This document shows positions 1 through 10,849 of a DNA stretch of 64,000 nucleotides, one piece after another. The position numbers and the translations under genes were made by a program. The notes beneath the pieces are model-generated. The model made no database searches, was not told the DNA's origin, and saw only the letters and a list, made by a program, of their open reading frames with translations. This DNA is from Mesocentrotus franciscanus. Lineage: Eukaryota > Echinodermata > Echinoidea > Camarodonta > Strongylocentrotidae. The stretch is from NCBI GenBank assembly GCA_037976565.1, contig CP137668.1:32412264-32476263 (forward strand), written 5' to 3'. Numbering within the stretch: the first letter of the stretch is position 1; every line of letters begins with the position of its first letter.

Positions 1-640
1 CTGCCAATTCAGTATTTCATATTTCTTTGATTTTTGGATTGCTGAAAAGAAATCCTTTTATGAAGTGTAGCAGTATTAAAAAAGCAAAATAAGAGAACTG
101 ATATAAATGATATAATAGCACTTGTCTATGTTTAAGATCGTCCATTTTTGTTGTTACACCTATAAAACCCTTTTAAAAGTCCTTGTTAATAAACAAGCCA
201 ACAGATTATGTTTAAGGGATATCCTAAAGTTGTTTATTGTTACAATGTATTTCCATATTTTTGAAATACTTGTTTAACCACTGTGAAGAGGCCTTCATAT
301 AGATTTTACTCTATATTACAGCATAAGCAATATCATTAACCTTGTCAAAAATGTGTGCATAATTATTCATATGGCAATGTCATGAACAGGGAGAGAGAAT
401 GACATATCTGTATGGATTATGTTTACATGAAACTTGTTACATGTTTTGTTGCTTTTTTAAAACTTTTTATCAGGTTTTAATAACCTTGTTTTCATCAGGG
501 TACTAACAATTTAGAGTTCATATGATTATGACAATTAAAGAAAATGTGTAGAGAGTGAGGCATTTTCATGGAAATTTGCATACTCTTTGAATTTATTACT
601 ATAGCCTTCATAGTCACTGAAACCATGTCTTACACTGCCT
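1..640. other. AT-rich non-coding stretch
   Basis: No open frame, RNA gene or repeat with clear ends is visible here. If the weak minus-strand exon at 641-825 is real, this would be its 3' UTR and flank. Confidence 0.4.
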
Positions 641-825
641 TCAATTACTAGTATTACTGCTACAGATATACATTAATTGATATGTCTGGCAATCCTTAGA
701 CAAACACTTGTAATCACTCCAGTGCAATTCACAACTCCACATATCAAAAGTCATATCATCCACAGCATTATTATCCACAAACAGATCAACTTTGTTGGTG
801 GATCTACAGCGGGTGTTTCCTCGAT
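641..825 (-). CDS. Possible last coding exon of an unknown gene
   Basis: The minus-strand frame starts after a candidate acceptor (TTTAATGAAG, AG at 826-827) and runs to a TGA at 641-643. Its codons are unusually rich in GAT, GTG, AAC and AGT (RNY pattern), unlike the AT-rich shadows around it. The peptide is acidic and contains scattered cysteines (for example MWSCELHWSDYKCLSKDC). I do not recognise a family. The phase at this acceptor (two bases before the first full codon) fits neither good donor of the neighbouring candidate exon at 943/961-1124, so a third exon, another acceptor or chance is possible. Confidence 0.25.
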
Positions 826-942
826 CTTCATTAAACAAAACAAAATTCTAGAATAGTCCTTGTAAAATATTTTAGTGTTTTGTTTCTTTTATTTCTTATT
901 ATGTATGTATTTGATATGTTATGACGGTAAATAAAATCTTAC

Positions 943-1124
943 TGAATTCAGTAAACCAACCTCCTGAGATACAAGACGCTTATCTTTAAAGTACAAAGTG
1001 GGTAATGTCTTATAGCTCCGAGCCCCAGATTCAAGAAATGGGTATGCGTCTGGCTGGCGCCTCGGCTCGGTTTGTTCCTCGCTTATTGACGTTAAATGGT
1101 GATGTATCTTGGTCACTTCAAAGT
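943..1124 (-). CDS. Possible internal exon of an unknown gene
   Basis: The minus-strand frame follows a candidate acceptor (AATGCAG, AG at 1125-1126) and encodes a polar peptide containing SISEEQTEPRRQPDAYPFLE and KTLPTLYFKDKRLVSQE. The patch is richer in G+C than its surroundings, with no low-complexity sequence. Two donors are possible: GAG|GTTGGT (exon end at 961) or TCA|GTAAGA (exon end at 943, the better match). The family is not recognised. It may belong with the candidate exon at 641-825, in which case an unknown gene lies at the left edge, transcribed leftwards. Confidence 0.25.
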
Positions 1125-1129
1125 CTGCA

Positions 1130-2195
1130 TTTCAATCGAGTTGAACTCTAAGAGCCCTCAAGACACTCAAAACCTTCATGCTTGTTCTTCGCCTCATTTT
1201 TGCATGTTGTTTTTAACATCTCCCTCGTCTCTCTCTCATTATCATCGCCTTTATATTTTTTCAATCACATTTTTTCGCCACAGAAATGATAATGACATTT
1301 TTTGTCTTTTGTTTGCCACCATGACTTTTTATGAGTCTGTTTCATGTATGTCATGTGGTGTTTTCGTAGCTATATAAATCTTTATCTTTATTTCTTTACC
1401 ATCTTATATATTTGGGATTCACTGTCTTCTCTTTTCTTCTCTCATTAATCTATGTTTAATTCATCACAAGTGCAAAGCTTTCATGTCTTCAACTTTTGTC
1501 CATTTCTTCAGTATTAGCAGATAGTAGAATTCATAGCTCCTTCAAAGAGAAAACAAATATTGAGGATTAAATAGTAGGAAAAAGGTTAAAAGAGAAAAAA
1601 TTGTGAACTGTATGATATCATATCTAAGAATATTGATTAACATCTGTATACCATAAAAATGAAACATGTACATACAAATGAGTAACATAGTAAACATAAT
1701 ACGGTATAGGACACCCTTAGAAGCAAATTGCTTGTAGATCTTCATTGCAATCTCTTACATTTCCATTCAACAGGATGAAATTAGATGGTTGGGTGTTTCC
1801 AAAGCAGACATATTATACAATGCTACATGAAGGCTGACTTATTAAGAAAGGTAAGACTTCACACAATGTAGTGACACTACATGTATATACATTTTACAAC
1901 AATACCGTAAAATCCTGTGTATAAGGCGCACCCCAATGACCCCAGCCCCCCAAAAAAAAATAACTCGCCTGTAAGACTTCTGGGGTGTGATATTAGGCCA
2001 CGCAGCTCGCAATTTCAGTACCACTGATTTTTGTTGTTGTAGCCACAATTAGTTTTAATGATGCTGATTAGTTGCGCGCAAAAAGTGTAAAATTTTAGTG
2101 ATGTTAAGTTGTTAACCTGAGCAATAAATTATAATTGTTCTGATTTTATAATATGGTCTGCAAAGACCTCACGTTGCCAAAATATATATGTAAGA
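1130..2195. other. Non-coding; part of an old repeat near 1905-2010
   Basis: Mostly featureless. Around 1905-2010 there is a GC-richer patch beginning ACCGTAAAATCCTGTGTATA and containing AAGGCGCACCCC. It looks like a fragment of an interspersed element, but no terminal repeat or target duplication is visible. Confidence 0.3.
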
Positions 2196-2203
2196 GATCT
2201 TGT

Positions 2204-2469
2204 CCCGGGAGGGGGGGAGGGGGGTACTCACATATCAAGACATACGGGGTGTGCCGCTCTAATGGGTCACTTTTACACACAAAAATCCCTAAAGATGGGT
2301 CCCATTTTCAAAAAAAAATATCCCTAAACATGGGTCCGTTTTTTCAAAATTGTAAAAAATGGGCTTTACTTCGAGAAAAATCCCCCCAAATAACCCTTAA
2401 CAGTAGGGGTTTCGAGTCTTCAGCGGCACACCCCCGTCTGAAACCAAATCTGAGTACCCCTCCCCTGGG
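2204..2469. mobile_element. MITE with GC-rich inverted ends and 8-bp target duplication
   Basis: The 266-bp element starts CCCGGGAGGGGGGGAGGGGG followed by GTACTC, and ends with GAGTACCCCTCCCCTGGG, which are inverted terminal repeats. A perfect 8-bp duplication GATCTTGT flanks it at 2196-2203 and 2470-2477. Subterminal TGTGCCGCT and AGCGGCACA are also inverted. Internally the phrase AAATCCCTAAA.ATGGGTCC is tandemly repeated. There is no coding capacity, so it would depend on a transposase in trans. Eight-base duplications are typical of hAT and P-type DNA transposons; the family here is not assigned. Confidence 0.8.
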
Positions 2470-2477
2470 GATCTTGT

Positions 2478-3589
2478 GCACTCAGACACAACAAATCTGA
2501 AATACGTATTAAACCATAATTGAGTAATGTGGCACATAAAGTTATTAAGGAGGAAAAGAAGATTTACATTGTACAGTTAACAAGTAAATTATTCATACTC
2601 CTTGTAAATTTGATGTTTGTTTATTTGTTTGTTTTTTCGTTACTCAAGAATGAAAGGTGGCCTGGTTGAATTATAGCCTTTGTTGAATGCTTTTAGATGT
2701 AACTCTAAATATGTCATATTCTCAATAAACTTAAATCAGACAAATAAATTTTTCACATACTTCAACAAAATACTAAACTTGGTAAGAGTATGAATAATTT
2801 AGTTGTTAACAGTATAAACATGTAATATAGAAGCATGTTCCACCAATGTCTTGGTTAGCCTTTTGATTAACCTATAACACAGAATTTCAATAAAGTGAAC
2901 TTATAAATCTAGCTGTTACATTAACCAAAGTTGAGCACCGCTTTGTACTCGGGCGATGTTATAATTATCGGAAGTTGAACATGCATGCATCCTTTTTCTC
3001 CTATGACTACAGGGCTGAGGGCAATGTAACATTCAATATGGAGACATTCAATATGGAGACCGAAGAAGAAAAGAGGGAGCATAAGTTACTCATCGAGCGC
3101 TAGGGGCCACTGGAATAGCATTTCTTTTTTATCTTAACCCCGTTCAAACATGCCGCTGTCACTGCTTTTCTTTGTCTCTCTTAATGAGAGGCCTGGGGTG
3201 GTGAAGCTTTGATATCAAAAAGGGGATCTGATATTGATATGTCGATGTACATTCCGCATATCTGCCATCAAGTGAACAAAGTAAAAACTGTAGATTGACT
3301 GTATAGCCTGTTGTCCAGGCTTTGGAGATGAATTTGAGTATAATATACAGGGCATGCGGTTACATGGTGAAGGAAACTCCTGAGAAGTAATACTGGGAAA
3401 GACTGATTGTGATGCACATAAGAAAAAATGTGTTTTGTGACAATTTGGAGCACATGTGTTAATCTTATCCTGGAAATCAATACACAGTAAAAATGTACTA
3501 CAAATTTTATAGGTACATGGGACTACAGGTAAATGTGGGGTCAAAATTTGACCCTAAGTTTTAAACGTATATTTAGTTATACAGGTGTA
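2478..3589. other. Non-coding stretch, nothing recognised
   Basis: AT-rich DNA. The overlapping short frames near 3215-3544 on the minus strand have no recognisable domain or codon bias. A short direct repeat GGAGACATTCAATATGGAGA occurs near 3040-3058. Confidence 0.35.
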
Positions 3590-3591
3590 TT

Positions 3592-3805
3592 TGGAATATG
3601 AGGGCATTCGAAGGGCAATAATTGTCATGAAACATTGCTATTATTATATTATTCTATGTTGAAATATAACAAAATCATAAAGTTCTGAATTATTTCTTCA
3701 CCTTTATTCGAACCAAACCTTCTCTTTAAGCCTGTCAGTGTGATAGAAGAATTCTCTCTTAAATTACCCCATTCCCTACTGGAACCCGGTGGCCCCTTTA
3801 AAAAA
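3592..3805 (+). repeat. Dispersed unnamed repeat, copy 1
   Basis: This stretch runs from ATATGAGGGCATTCGAAGGG to about AATTACCCCATTCCC and contains TTTCTTCACCTTTATTCGAA followed by CCAAACCTTCTCTTTAA. The same ordered blocks occur, diverged, on the opposite strand at 7680-7870. Two copies in inverse orientation about 4 kb apart indicate an interspersed repeat. No terminal repeats are clear. Confidence 0.5.
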
Positions 3806-3869
3806 ATATAAATAAGCCTATGGCAATGAATGAATTTAGTAGTCAACGGGTTAAGTGGTGAGCTATAAT

Positions 3870-5670
3870 GAAGATGAAACAGTAACAGGTCAAATTCTTC
3901 TTATCTATCTTGTTTTTCTCCTTCTCCTCCAAATTCCTTTCTTCTTTCCTTCCTTCCTTCTTGCTTAACAGCAGCTTTGAGACTTGCAAACCGATCTTAA
4001 TCCACCACTGCCCTACATTCATTCCATCATTGCATCTACCCAGGGATCTACCTTTCTTTATCCGCGGCTATTTCAAGCTGGGGCAGGTGGGGGTCCGATA
4101 CCAGAGTTATCCCTTTCCCCCAATCTTAGTCTCAAAATGATTGACACTTCCTCCAATCAACTTAAGCATCTGCTTACACCACTGTCTCTCAATCACTTTA
4201 TTTGAGTTCAAATTTGTGAATCTGGCATCTTCAAGCACATTTCCTTCCTTATGAAATATATTTTGGCTTTATTCTCCAATATTATATATGATTTTATCTT
4301 TGTAAGAATATTAAAAGAGGTATGAATGAGGTTCCTCTTTTTTAATGCCTCAAAGATGATTTTCAGGAAGGTTATTCCAAAGGGATTATCATTCACCTTA
4401 ATTTAAATCATATTTAAATCCAACTAATAACTTTGTGTACAGTTCAGAGTTGATAAAAATGAAATTCAGAGAGAAAGCAAAGCTTGTGGATAGTATAAGG
4501 TAACCTCCCTTTAGGCTTACATAAGTATATGTATGTCATCAAGAAAGTAAAGAAATTACTTTCATAGAGAATTCTTTAAGAAGTAATTTTCACAGAAAAT
4601 TCTATAATAATAAAAAAAGAAGAAGAAAAAAATCCGGAAAATGTTATAAGTGAGAACTTTGCTGAAGTAGATCCATCATTATCCTATGTTTTGGTTTCCG
4701 ACCCTCATCACTCTTTCAGTCACTCTTAAAATATCACTCTTTATAATAAAAACAAAGAAGGTATCACATAATAATCTCTATATATTCTTTGTTATTAAGC
4801 CCATGCTGAGTGATTCTTTACTCCCTTACAAAGATTTATCCGAAACCTTTGAGTTCAGTCGACCAGAAATACTTCCCGGGGACAGTTTTAAAAAAAAATT
4901 GTGGAAATACCATAGGGGTTATTTGAGGTTGTTGTGTTTCCTTTGTCATAAGTCTCTTTATAAAAATCTCAGTGATTATTAGAGATTGATATTCCAATCC
5001 CATGGTCTATTTCAATGATTCATAACTTTCTCAAGTTTTAAAAGTCCCTTCTAGACTAAAAACAGAATATCATACTTTGTCTTTGCATTTATGAAGGAAC
5101 TTTAGATGTTTTCCCGGTGGTGTATTTTTATGCATTTAACATTTCAACTGAAAAGCCTATATCATAAATGTTATTAAGAACAGCAAAGGGTTCATCTATA
5201 TTTTATTTCCTGTTTCAAATTTTTTGGCTGACAATGTTTTGAATTCCTCGTTGGCTATTGGAGTTAAAAAAGCTCCCCCAAATTTGGAATATACACCCTT
5301 GAAAATAGAACTGCATTATAGAGTTGGTTGGGTGCAGTTTTCCACATGTGTCGTACCATTTAAAGGTTTTATATTAGTGGTATTGAACTTGAACTTTGAT
5401 GACAATAAAACACAATTATAAAATTCTATTCATGAATTCCTTTTAGCTACAAGCTGTATGAATTATGGGTTCAGTGACCTTATACACTCACAACCCCAAC
5501 CCCCCTTCTTTTTAATCTTTCTTCCAGCCCACTAAGCTTCAGGACCAACATCAAGCTGAGGGATAAAGCGTGAATGAGATTGCCATGGTAATGTTCTCCA
5601 CCACCTAAATGTTGGTGTGACATGGGGTTGACCTCTTGTTGGCAAGTTCTACCATGGTTCTACAGACTGT
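3870..5670. other. Non-coding stretch, nothing recognised
   Basis: Includes a pyrimidine-rich patch at 3915-3965 with repeated CTTC/CCTT and otherwise AT-rich sequence. No frame shows a domain. Confidence 0.35.
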
Positions 5671-5675
5671 CAAAA

Positions 5676-6104
5676 GGTGCGTTTATCGGGTCTTGCCATC
5701 AGATATGTACATATCGAACCCCACTATCGAACCCCACTATACGAACGTGATTTTCGGGATGTCGCGTTTATCGTCTCTTCACGATTCAAAATAAAGGCCT
5801 TTTCTTTGCGCAGCTGCTTTGCGCCGTTTGGTCCGGCAAGCAGATTAGTCTGGGAAGGTCCATAGAGCTATATGGGAAGGTCCGATTTGTATGTGGGGTT
5901 CAAAACAGCTTTGCGTTTATTGTGTTTCAGAAACGTGATTCTGGCTGTATGTCACATTCAAAATGCACTTTTTTCGGCGTTACAATATGCCCATATCTAA
6001 AGACGTTTGAAAAAGGCTTTGCGTTTATCGCCTTAACAATTTGCCTGAAAGACGTTTGAAAACGCTGATTCTAGGCAAAAATTTGGTCGATAAACGCAAC
6101 CCTA
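5676..6104. mobile_element. Candidate element built on GCGTTTATCG motifs
   Basis: The left edge AGGTGCGTTTATCGGGTC and the reverse complement of the right edge (AGGGTTGCGTTTATCGACC) match over about 15 bases, so the ends are inverted. The decamer GCGTTTATCG (one copy GCGTTTATTG) recurs on the plus strand at 5679, 5764, 5913 and 6021, and on the minus strand at 6088-6097. The phrases GACGTTTGAAAA and ACGTGATT also recur. Base composition is markedly richer in CpG than the flanks. No transposase is seen. I cannot fix a target duplication. Confidence 0.45.
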
Positions 6105-6227
6105 GACATCGTTGGGTAGTAACCCTGGTAGAGAGAGACAGACAGCTAGACCCCCAGAGGCAGGGCTTTATGCTGGAGTTCATTGAACCTCATGTGGATT
6201 GGGTCTGGACATAATTGGGGGAGTAAA

Positions 6228-6490
6228 GAGAAAGAGAGAGAGAGAGAAAGAGAGAGAGAGAGTGGGGATGGAGTGAGGAGGAGGAGAAGATCAAGCTTGG
6301 AGATGGGGTATGAGGGGTAGAGAGAGGGATAGCAGGAGACACACAGAGAGAGAGAGAGAAAGAGGGGGTAGCAGGAGAAAACGTGACTAGAAGCATGGAC
6401 CTAGGTCCATGCTAGTAGAGATGGGAAGAAAGAGAAGAGAGGAATGGCGGGCAGATAGAGAGAGAGAGAGAGAGAGAGAGAAGGGGGGGG
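6228..6490. repeat. (GA)n-rich purine tract
   Basis: Several (AG)n runs, the longest about 15 units at 6451-6480, followed by a run of G. The tract is purine on the plus strand throughout and has no coding value. Confidence 0.85.
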
Positions 6491-6529
6491 GGGCAAAATA
6501 GAGGGAAAAGAGGGAGAGAAGAGCTATGT

Positions 6530-7140
6530 AGGTTTATAGAACAAGTTTTACATGTTGTAGTGGCCATAAGGTATGAAAACAGAAAGAACTTGACTTAGTT
6601 GAAACATAGGAGAGAATGAAATAATGAAAGAAAGAGGGGAGCAGAAAAGACATAATACATGACTTGAGAAAAAGAGAGTTGGGGAAGCATGGACCTCATG
6701 GTTCGAATTATTTGTGGATTATGTTTTCATTGCTGATTTCAACCAAGAAGCCCCTGGGTTATGTACTAAGCGCAGTGCTAATTGAGCCAAGTGAACTGAG
6801 CAAACAAAATAGAAAAATAAAGGTAATGGTTTAAAACAAAATGGCCCGGGAAGGAGGGAGCCGGAAGTGGAGAATTTGGGAGAGTTTCATGTTCTATGAA
6901 AAAAAGGTCAATACCTGCTTGTATTCATACATGCCTTTAGCTGTTTATGTCCTGTTTTTACCCTGTCATTACAATTTTCTTTTGTAAATACACATGGGTT
7001 CAAACAAATTTTACAATTATATAATTTGTGAATTATGATTTTGAAATATGATTTTGTTTGATCCGAATGGATCACAACTCAACTTTAGTTTTAATTCAAG
7101 CACAATTCCTATTAGCTTTGTAATTCATTGGAGGAAGATT
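6530..7140. other. Non-coding stretch, nothing recognised
   Basis: Purine-rich at first, then AT-rich. No frame, RNA or repeat ends seen. Confidence 0.35.
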
Positions 7141-7149
7141 GATCTGCTT

Positions 7150-7360
7150 GCATGAAGGCTCAGTGGTACAGCAGTGATCTCGTATCCGGGAGGTCCCGGT
7201 TCAAAACCAAGTTGAAACGCCAGTGCCCTTTGTTTAGGCATTACTCCACATTACCAAGCCCCTCAGAGAGGACTTAAAGCAGTTGGTCCCCTGGTTGCTT
7301 ATGTACAAGCATACATATGCTTTCTTAGCAGTCAGGAAAGACAAAGAGATCAACCAACCA
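7150..7360 (+). mobile_element. tRNA-derived SINE
   Basis: The head resembles a tRNA with internal RNA polymerase III promoter boxes: an A-box-like GGCTCAGTGGTACAGCAG at 7157-7174 and a B box GGTTCAAAACC at 7198-7208, close to consensus GGTTCGANNCC. The spacing fits a tRNA. Downstream is a non-tRNA body with CCCTCAGAGAGGACTTAAAG and GGTTGCTTATGTACAAGCAT, ending around TATGCTTTCTTAGCAGTCAG and an A-rich stretch. The tail phrase recurs at 41085-41155. It cannot fold as a functional tRNA beyond the head, so a retroposed SINE is the better reading. Confidence 0.7.
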
Positions 7361-7679
7361 ATCATAACTCTTCTAGAAGACAGAAGAATGTAATGTAATC
7401 AGCCACGTACCCCTGTGGGAATTTTCTCAACTATAAATTTATTTGACAAAAAAAGTTGTATAGGCGGATACATTTTCTGGGAAAATTGCTTGCCTTTGAA
7501 GAATTTCAGTCTTTTGGGAGATTTATCTTTTTGTATTGAATAATTTTATTAGGCAGGAAAATGATTTATAACCTATCTTTTTCTTGTTTCCAAAGAATAT
7601 TTATTTTTATATATGTCCATACTATCCATATTCATGTATGCTTACATATATTGTCCAGTATTTTGCCTCCAGTGCCTGT

Positions 7680-7870
7680 GCCCGGGACAAACAATGGCCA
7701 ACTTTAGCCTCCAACCCTACACCTTTAAAGAGAAGGTTGAGTTCTGGCAAAGGTGAGAAAAGTAATTTGTGAGTTTTTTCATTGTTTCAAGGTTTAATAG
7801 TGTGGAAAAGTATCATAGAAAAAATGTCACCTAAAAAGAATGGCTTTTCAATTGCCCTCATATTTGAAAT
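7680..7870 (-). repeat. Dispersed unnamed repeat, copy 2
   Basis: On the minus strand this reads ATATGAGGGCAATTGAAAAG, then CTCACCTTTGCCAGAACTCA and ACCTTCTCTTTAA, which align in order with the copy at 3592-3805. It also carries a longer 3' part (CTAAAGTTGGCCATTGTTTG). Confidence 0.5.
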
Positions 7871-8108
7871 ATGACAAGTAACAGCTATAAGGGATGTGGA
7901 CCACAACTTTTAATCCACATTTTGTGTAGTATGTCCCATATACACATTTCTGTGTACAGTGCAATGGACTCTTACCAAGACTGAGCCAAGTTCTTTTCAT
8001 TTTGATGATTCCGTAACCTCACAGCATACACCAAGACTTATCTGCTACATGATCAACTTTTTACAACTTCTTCCACATACTTTCTTTAAAATTGCCATTG
8101 CATGACCA

Positions 8109-8257
8109 GGGCCCTGTTTCATAAAACTTCATATCAATAACAAGTTACAAGCTACTGTTATAAGCTACTGAAATCATGGCATCTGATTGGCTGAGAGCAA
8201 ATTTGTCATAGAAATTTAGCAGTTGTTATAGATAACAAGTTTTATGAAACAGGCCCC
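8109..8257. mobile_element. Foldback MITE of GGGCCCTGTTTCATAAAACTT type
   Basis: About 149 bp. The left arm GGGCCCTGTTTCATAAAACT pairs with the right arm AGTTTTATGAAACAGGCCC. Subterminal blocks also pair (ATAACAAGTT with AACAAGTT/TTGTTATAGATA). The interior has the ATCTGATTGGCTGAGAG phrase. It has no coding capacity. A related design, with TTGCATAAAACTTACC, is present at 59260-59418. Confidence 0.75.
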
Positions 8258-8261
8258 CAGA

Positions 8262-9985
8262 AGTCAACTTTATCTTTAAACTTCCACCTGTACTCTTTCT
8301 CCAATGGTTGTAATTCATCATTTTGACCCGCTTACCACCCAATCAGCTGAGCTCAATCCCCAGGAACTCCTAGTTCATGATCTACCCTAAATCTCCTAAT
8401 CAAATTTGTAAAGATTGAAAGTATAACATTACATACAACCATGCCACCGAAATCTAGCAATCTCTCTCTCCCTCTATATATTATGTTACCTTAAATGTCT
8501 GTCCACCGTAGATCATATCGCAACCCTTTAATATTTCCCACCGCCCCACGAAGCCATTTTCAAAATAAAAGTATCATGTTGTGGAAGTTTGATATAGGCA
8601 GGTTAAAATAAAAAGTGTAATGAGAGTATTAGATTTGGGATTTTATTCTCAACCTTTAATGGTAGGCCTACAATTTTTGTTCCAGGCGATATACATCTGT
8701 TGGGGTGTTATGTTGTGATCTAAAGTTGGTTATGAATCCCCCTATGGTATGGAACTTCATACTCTTGTTTGTTGCTGGGTATTTATCAGGGATTTGTATT
8801 AATGTTCTTTTTTCACTTCTGTTCTTTTCCATCCTTTACTCTTACTGGTAAACATCTATTTTAGTCAAAGATTTTTGACATGTTGGAAAACTATTTTTCA
8901 TTTCTGTGTATATGGGTCAAAAGCCACAATGAGATTTATTCTTTGACACACATTTAGAGCATTAGTTTTCATGAGTGGAATAGCCTGAAAAGTCATCCAA
9001 ACTGCTGTTTGTCTGGGCAAACCCATCTTTCATTTGAATATGGCATTTTTCTTGTTCAAAATCACATCATCAGGTTTTAGATTTATGCTAAGAAACATCG
9101 ATTTCTAGCATCAAGCTTATTAGCAAGGGTATGACAAACTTCCATGCTTATTTAATAGTTGGTTGTTGAAAGACCCTGTGGCAATTTAACCCTTGTAAAA
9201 CAATATTAGTTGACTCGTATTCCCAGTGACAAACTTTTGTTGTCCTTCATTTCTGCTTTTACACAGATATTATCTACATGAGATGTGGAGTGAGGGAGAG
9301 AGGATAACAACAAACTTGTTGTAATGTGAATCATCAAACCTTCTCTAGTCCAGATCAGCTCCAGAGGTAGGTTATTCTTCCAATAGCATGGTCACTAACA
9401 AGTAAAAGAGAGCATGATGAAAGATGAATATGCATGCTACAGATGTGTAGTATAAAGAAGATACTGCTTCCTTTTCATTGCCCAGCTATGCAGTGCAATG
9501 GTTTAAAAAACCCATCCATGCATATATATGTTCTGTAATTAAAAGGAGTTTATATGCAAAATGTGTTTATTGAAGATTGAATATTTATTTGAAGAATAAA
9601 CAGGGGTCTTAGATTTTTACCTAGAGGTACTAATTTACATTTTGAGACAATATTATGATGAACCATCAATCCAATATCTTATAAGCATCGAGATACAAAA
9701 ACATACATAAAATGCATTAATTCTTTAATAAATGGAATATTCAGGAAATTACAATCATTTTATTCAGTGCATTTCCTAATATAAAGTAGTGAACAGAATT
9801 ATAAGGAAAGATGCAAATTAATTGTAAAATATACTGCATGATTTGAAAGCAAAGGTTTTAAAGATACAGTAGCTTTGAGCTCTGCACAAGCCACTCATTT
9901 TCAGTTTCAGTTGATGTATTGAAATATACTTTTAACACCAATGATATCATGCTGATAATCAGAATTTAAGAATGTGGAAGTTCAC
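8262..9985. other. Non-coding stretch, nothing recognised
   Basis: AT-rich with no open frame of note and no repeat with visible ends. Confidence 0.35.
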
Positions 9986-9989
9986 AGAG

Positions 9990-10700
9990 ACAAAGAACGT
10001 GTGAAGGGATGGAGTAGGGGTGTCAATGGTCATGTAATATGGCAATAGAAGTTGGAATGTAAAGAGCAAGGGAGAAAGAGAAGGAGATTGAAAGACATGG
10101 AAATGGGGTAGGAAAAAAAGGGGGAAAGCAAGACTAAAATAGAGTGGTAGAGGGAAAAGGAGAGACGGAGGGTGAGAGGGGAGGGGATTTGGGGAAGAGA
10201 GAGAGAGAGAGAGGGGGGGGGGTGGAGGGAGAGAGAGAGAAAGAGAGACTGTAAGATAGAGACAGAGACAGAGAGTGGAGAAAGAGAGAGAAGGGAGAGA
10301 TGAACAGGCAGACATGGAAAATGCGAGAGAGACACTAAAAAGGGGTTGTTTAGAGATGGAGAAAGGTTGGATTTAGCAAATTGGAGAGAGAGGGGGAGAT
10401 GGGAAAGAGAGTGACAGAGAGAGAGAGAGAGAGAGAGAGCAAGGGGGTTGGGTACAGCAGAAGAGGACAGTGTTGAAATGAGTTGGTATACAAACCCATC
10501 CACCATTGCTATCATCACATGTATACCTTACAGCGATGGGCGGGTATGATGTATAACTGAGAGGGAGAGAGAGAGAGAGAGGGGGGTAGAGAAGAGAGGT
10601 TGAGAGAGGGGGAGACAGAGGGTGAGAAAAGTAGAGAGAGAGAGAGAGAGAGAGACAAGTGGAGGGAGATGGAGAGAGAGAAAGACCAGTGTCGCTCTCA
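9990..10700. repeat. Clustered (GA)n purine tracts
   Basis: Interrupted (GA)n runs occur at about 10197-10250, 10420-10440, 10563-10582 and 10634-10656, joined by GGGAGA-rich sequence that is purine on the plus strand. The phrase TACAGYGATGGGCGGGTATGA occurs twice (10530 and 10718), marking a local duplication. Long minus-strand frames here are Leu/Ser/Pro low complexity from CTC repeats and are not genes. Confidence 0.8.
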
Positions 10701-10849
10701 TCACCTGTCTCACCTTACAGTGATGGGCGGGTATGATGTAACAGAGAGGGGGACTCATGGTTATGGTCAATGCACACCAGGCATGTATGTCAGTAAGAGT
10801 CAATTATCATCATTCATTGGTCCACCCCCTCAGCCAACACTGGTATAAC

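Noticed and set aside
7157..7230. A functional tRNA gene
   Set aside because: Both promoter boxes are present, but the sequence does not close a proper acceptor stem and is followed by a SINE body.
9959..10848. Several long frames over the GA tracts
   Set aside because: Composition-driven Ser/Leu or Arg/Glu repeats on both strands.
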